Shown here: one piece after another, positions 63,514 through 64,000 of the stretch
How positions within the stretch are numbered: the first letter of the stretch is position 1
How the letters are laid out: each line of letters starts with the position of its first letter
From: Pyrus communis
Taxonomy: Eukaryota > Streptophyta > Magnoliopsida > Rosales > Rosaceae
Length of the DNA: 64,000 bases
Assembly (NCBI RefSeq): GCF_963583255.1
Contig: NC_084810.1
Coordinates: forward strand, 11,305,853-11,369,852
Direction: 5' to 3'
Notes under the pieces: generated by a model
Databases searched by the model: none
What the model was told of the DNA's origin: nothing
What the model saw: the letters and a program-made list of their open reading frames with translations, nothing else
Translations under genes and position numbers: made by a program

Positions 63514-63634
63514 GATGTGAGCTCTTAGGGAGGATCAGCCTGTTATTCCTAGAGTAACTTTTATCTATTGAGCAATAGCCCTTCCACTTGGCACTGTTGG
63601 ATCACTAAGGAAGACTTTTGTCCCCGCTCGACGG
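63514..63634 (-). pseudogene. Plastid 23S rRNA fragment (nuclear plastid DNA)
   Basis: Plus strand reads the reverse complement of the 3' part of plastid 23S rRNA: GATGTGAGCTCTTAGGGAGG, GATCAGCCTGTTATTCCTAG, CCCTTCCACTTGGCACTG, GGATCACTAAGG. Most differences from the plastid sequence are C-to-T or G-to-A, as expected from methylation and deamination in the nucleus. CACTTGGCACTGTTGG fits plastid better than mitochondrial rRNA. Confidence 0.88.
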
Positions 63635-63636
63635 CT

Positions 63637-63741
63637 GGGGCAAATTCGTCGGATTTTGATATTATCGATCGATTTGTGCATATATGCAGAAATCTTTCTC
63701 ATCATTACAATGGATCCTCAAGAAAAAAGAGTTTGTATCGA
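63637..63741 (+). pseudogene. Plastid matK C-terminal fragment
   Basis: Translation gives [20 protein letters not shown] followed by [14 protein letters not shown], matching the domain X region near the C-terminus of the plastid group II intron maturase MatK. It is joined directly to the 23S fragment on the left and to the rbcL fragment on the right. A relic. Confidence 0.88.
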
Positions 63742-63853
63742 ACTCCAGGTTGAGGAGTTACTTGAAATGTTGCCAAAATATCAGTATCTTTGGTTTCATA
63801 GTAAGGAGTATAATAAGTCAATTTATAATCTTTAACACTAGCTTTGAATCCAA
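63740..63853 (-). pseudogene. Plastid rbcL N-terminal fragment
   Basis: Minus strand encodes [20 protein letters not shown] then [17 protein letters not shown], corresponding to about residues 12-48 of the Rubisco large subunit, with several substitutions. It begins where matK ends. The remaining bases to 64000 may also be organellar but I cannot assign them. Confidence 0.9.
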
Positions 63854-64000
63854 GCTAAGCATAAATCAATATGCTGATATCGTAAATAAGGACCAATGAG
63901 ATAGAAAAAAGAATTCATAATTTATAGGGTTTGGATTCGAATTCCATCTTGTTCAATTTCTTCAAAAATTATTTCTCTATCACCTTTTGTACCAATTGAC

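Noticed and set aside
63568..63753. Expressed 61-codon protein
   Set aside because: The frame joins antisense 23S rRNA with a matK relic; it is a chance chimera in plastid-derived DNA.

Overview
This is a 64 kb piece of plant nuclear DNA. Three multi-exon genes with GT-AG introns sit in a matrix of nested transposable elements, microsatellites and a plastid-DNA insertion. The 5S-bearing Cassandra-type LTR, the dispersed-repeat families and the gene sequences suggest a woody eudicot, most likely Rosaceae (apple/pear group). That placement is inference from recognised repeat styles; no search was run.

Layout. 1-7565 is a decayed Ty1/copia element on the minus strand, cut by the window edge. 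It abuts the polypurine tract and 3' LTR of a Cassandra TRIM (7566-7860). 7963-9598 is a long dispersed repeat with a diverged second copy at 22839-24640. 9599-20461 is a nested block: a minus-strand LINE RNase H tail split by a 967 bp Mutator-type MITE (TSD TATGCCTAA) and by a 9,015 bp Ty3/gypsy Tat-like element (11177-20191, TSD ACCCA). The Tat-like element has two 2,012 bp LTRs that look identical, a gag remnant, no pol, and a long antisense ORF with its own promoter-like region. 20462-24640 holds repeats, a (CT)72 tract and two small MITEs.

Genes. 24827-33953 (+) is a cytosolic-type NAD kinase (NADK1-like), 11 coding exons, 519 aa. 39442-43039 (-) is a RETICULATA-RELATED 4-like chloroplast envelope protein, 8 coding exons, 385 aa. 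56698-59416 (-) is an NADP-dependent alkenal double-bond reductase (2-alkenal reductase type), 5 coding exons, 359 aa. All three exon chains keep frame throughout, so the genes look intact. They are unrelated neighbours, not an operon or pathway cluster, although the NAD kinase makes the NADP whose reduced form the reductase uses.

Between the genes. 36311-37741 is a SINE with a 17 bp TSD, interrupted by a solo LTR. 43155-48028 is a tandem duplication of about 1.95 kb of the RER4 upstream region; only the second copy carries a 979 bp Harbinger-type MITE. 48394-50420 is a solo LTR of the same Tat family, in the opposite orientation (TSD AAAGG). 51150-56424 holds two SINEs, a LINE fragment, a truncated Ty1/copia 3' end and a CACTA remnant. 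60499-63400 holds CACTA-like subterminal repeats, a gypsy-type LTR start and a LINE tail. 63514-63853 is a mosaic of three plastid fragments: 23S rRNA, matK and rbcL.

The best candidate for something little described is the antisense gene in the Tat-like element. A 223-residue protein with an LxLxL motif and a coiled coil lies behind a TATA box, three G-boxes and 22 bp tandem repeats.
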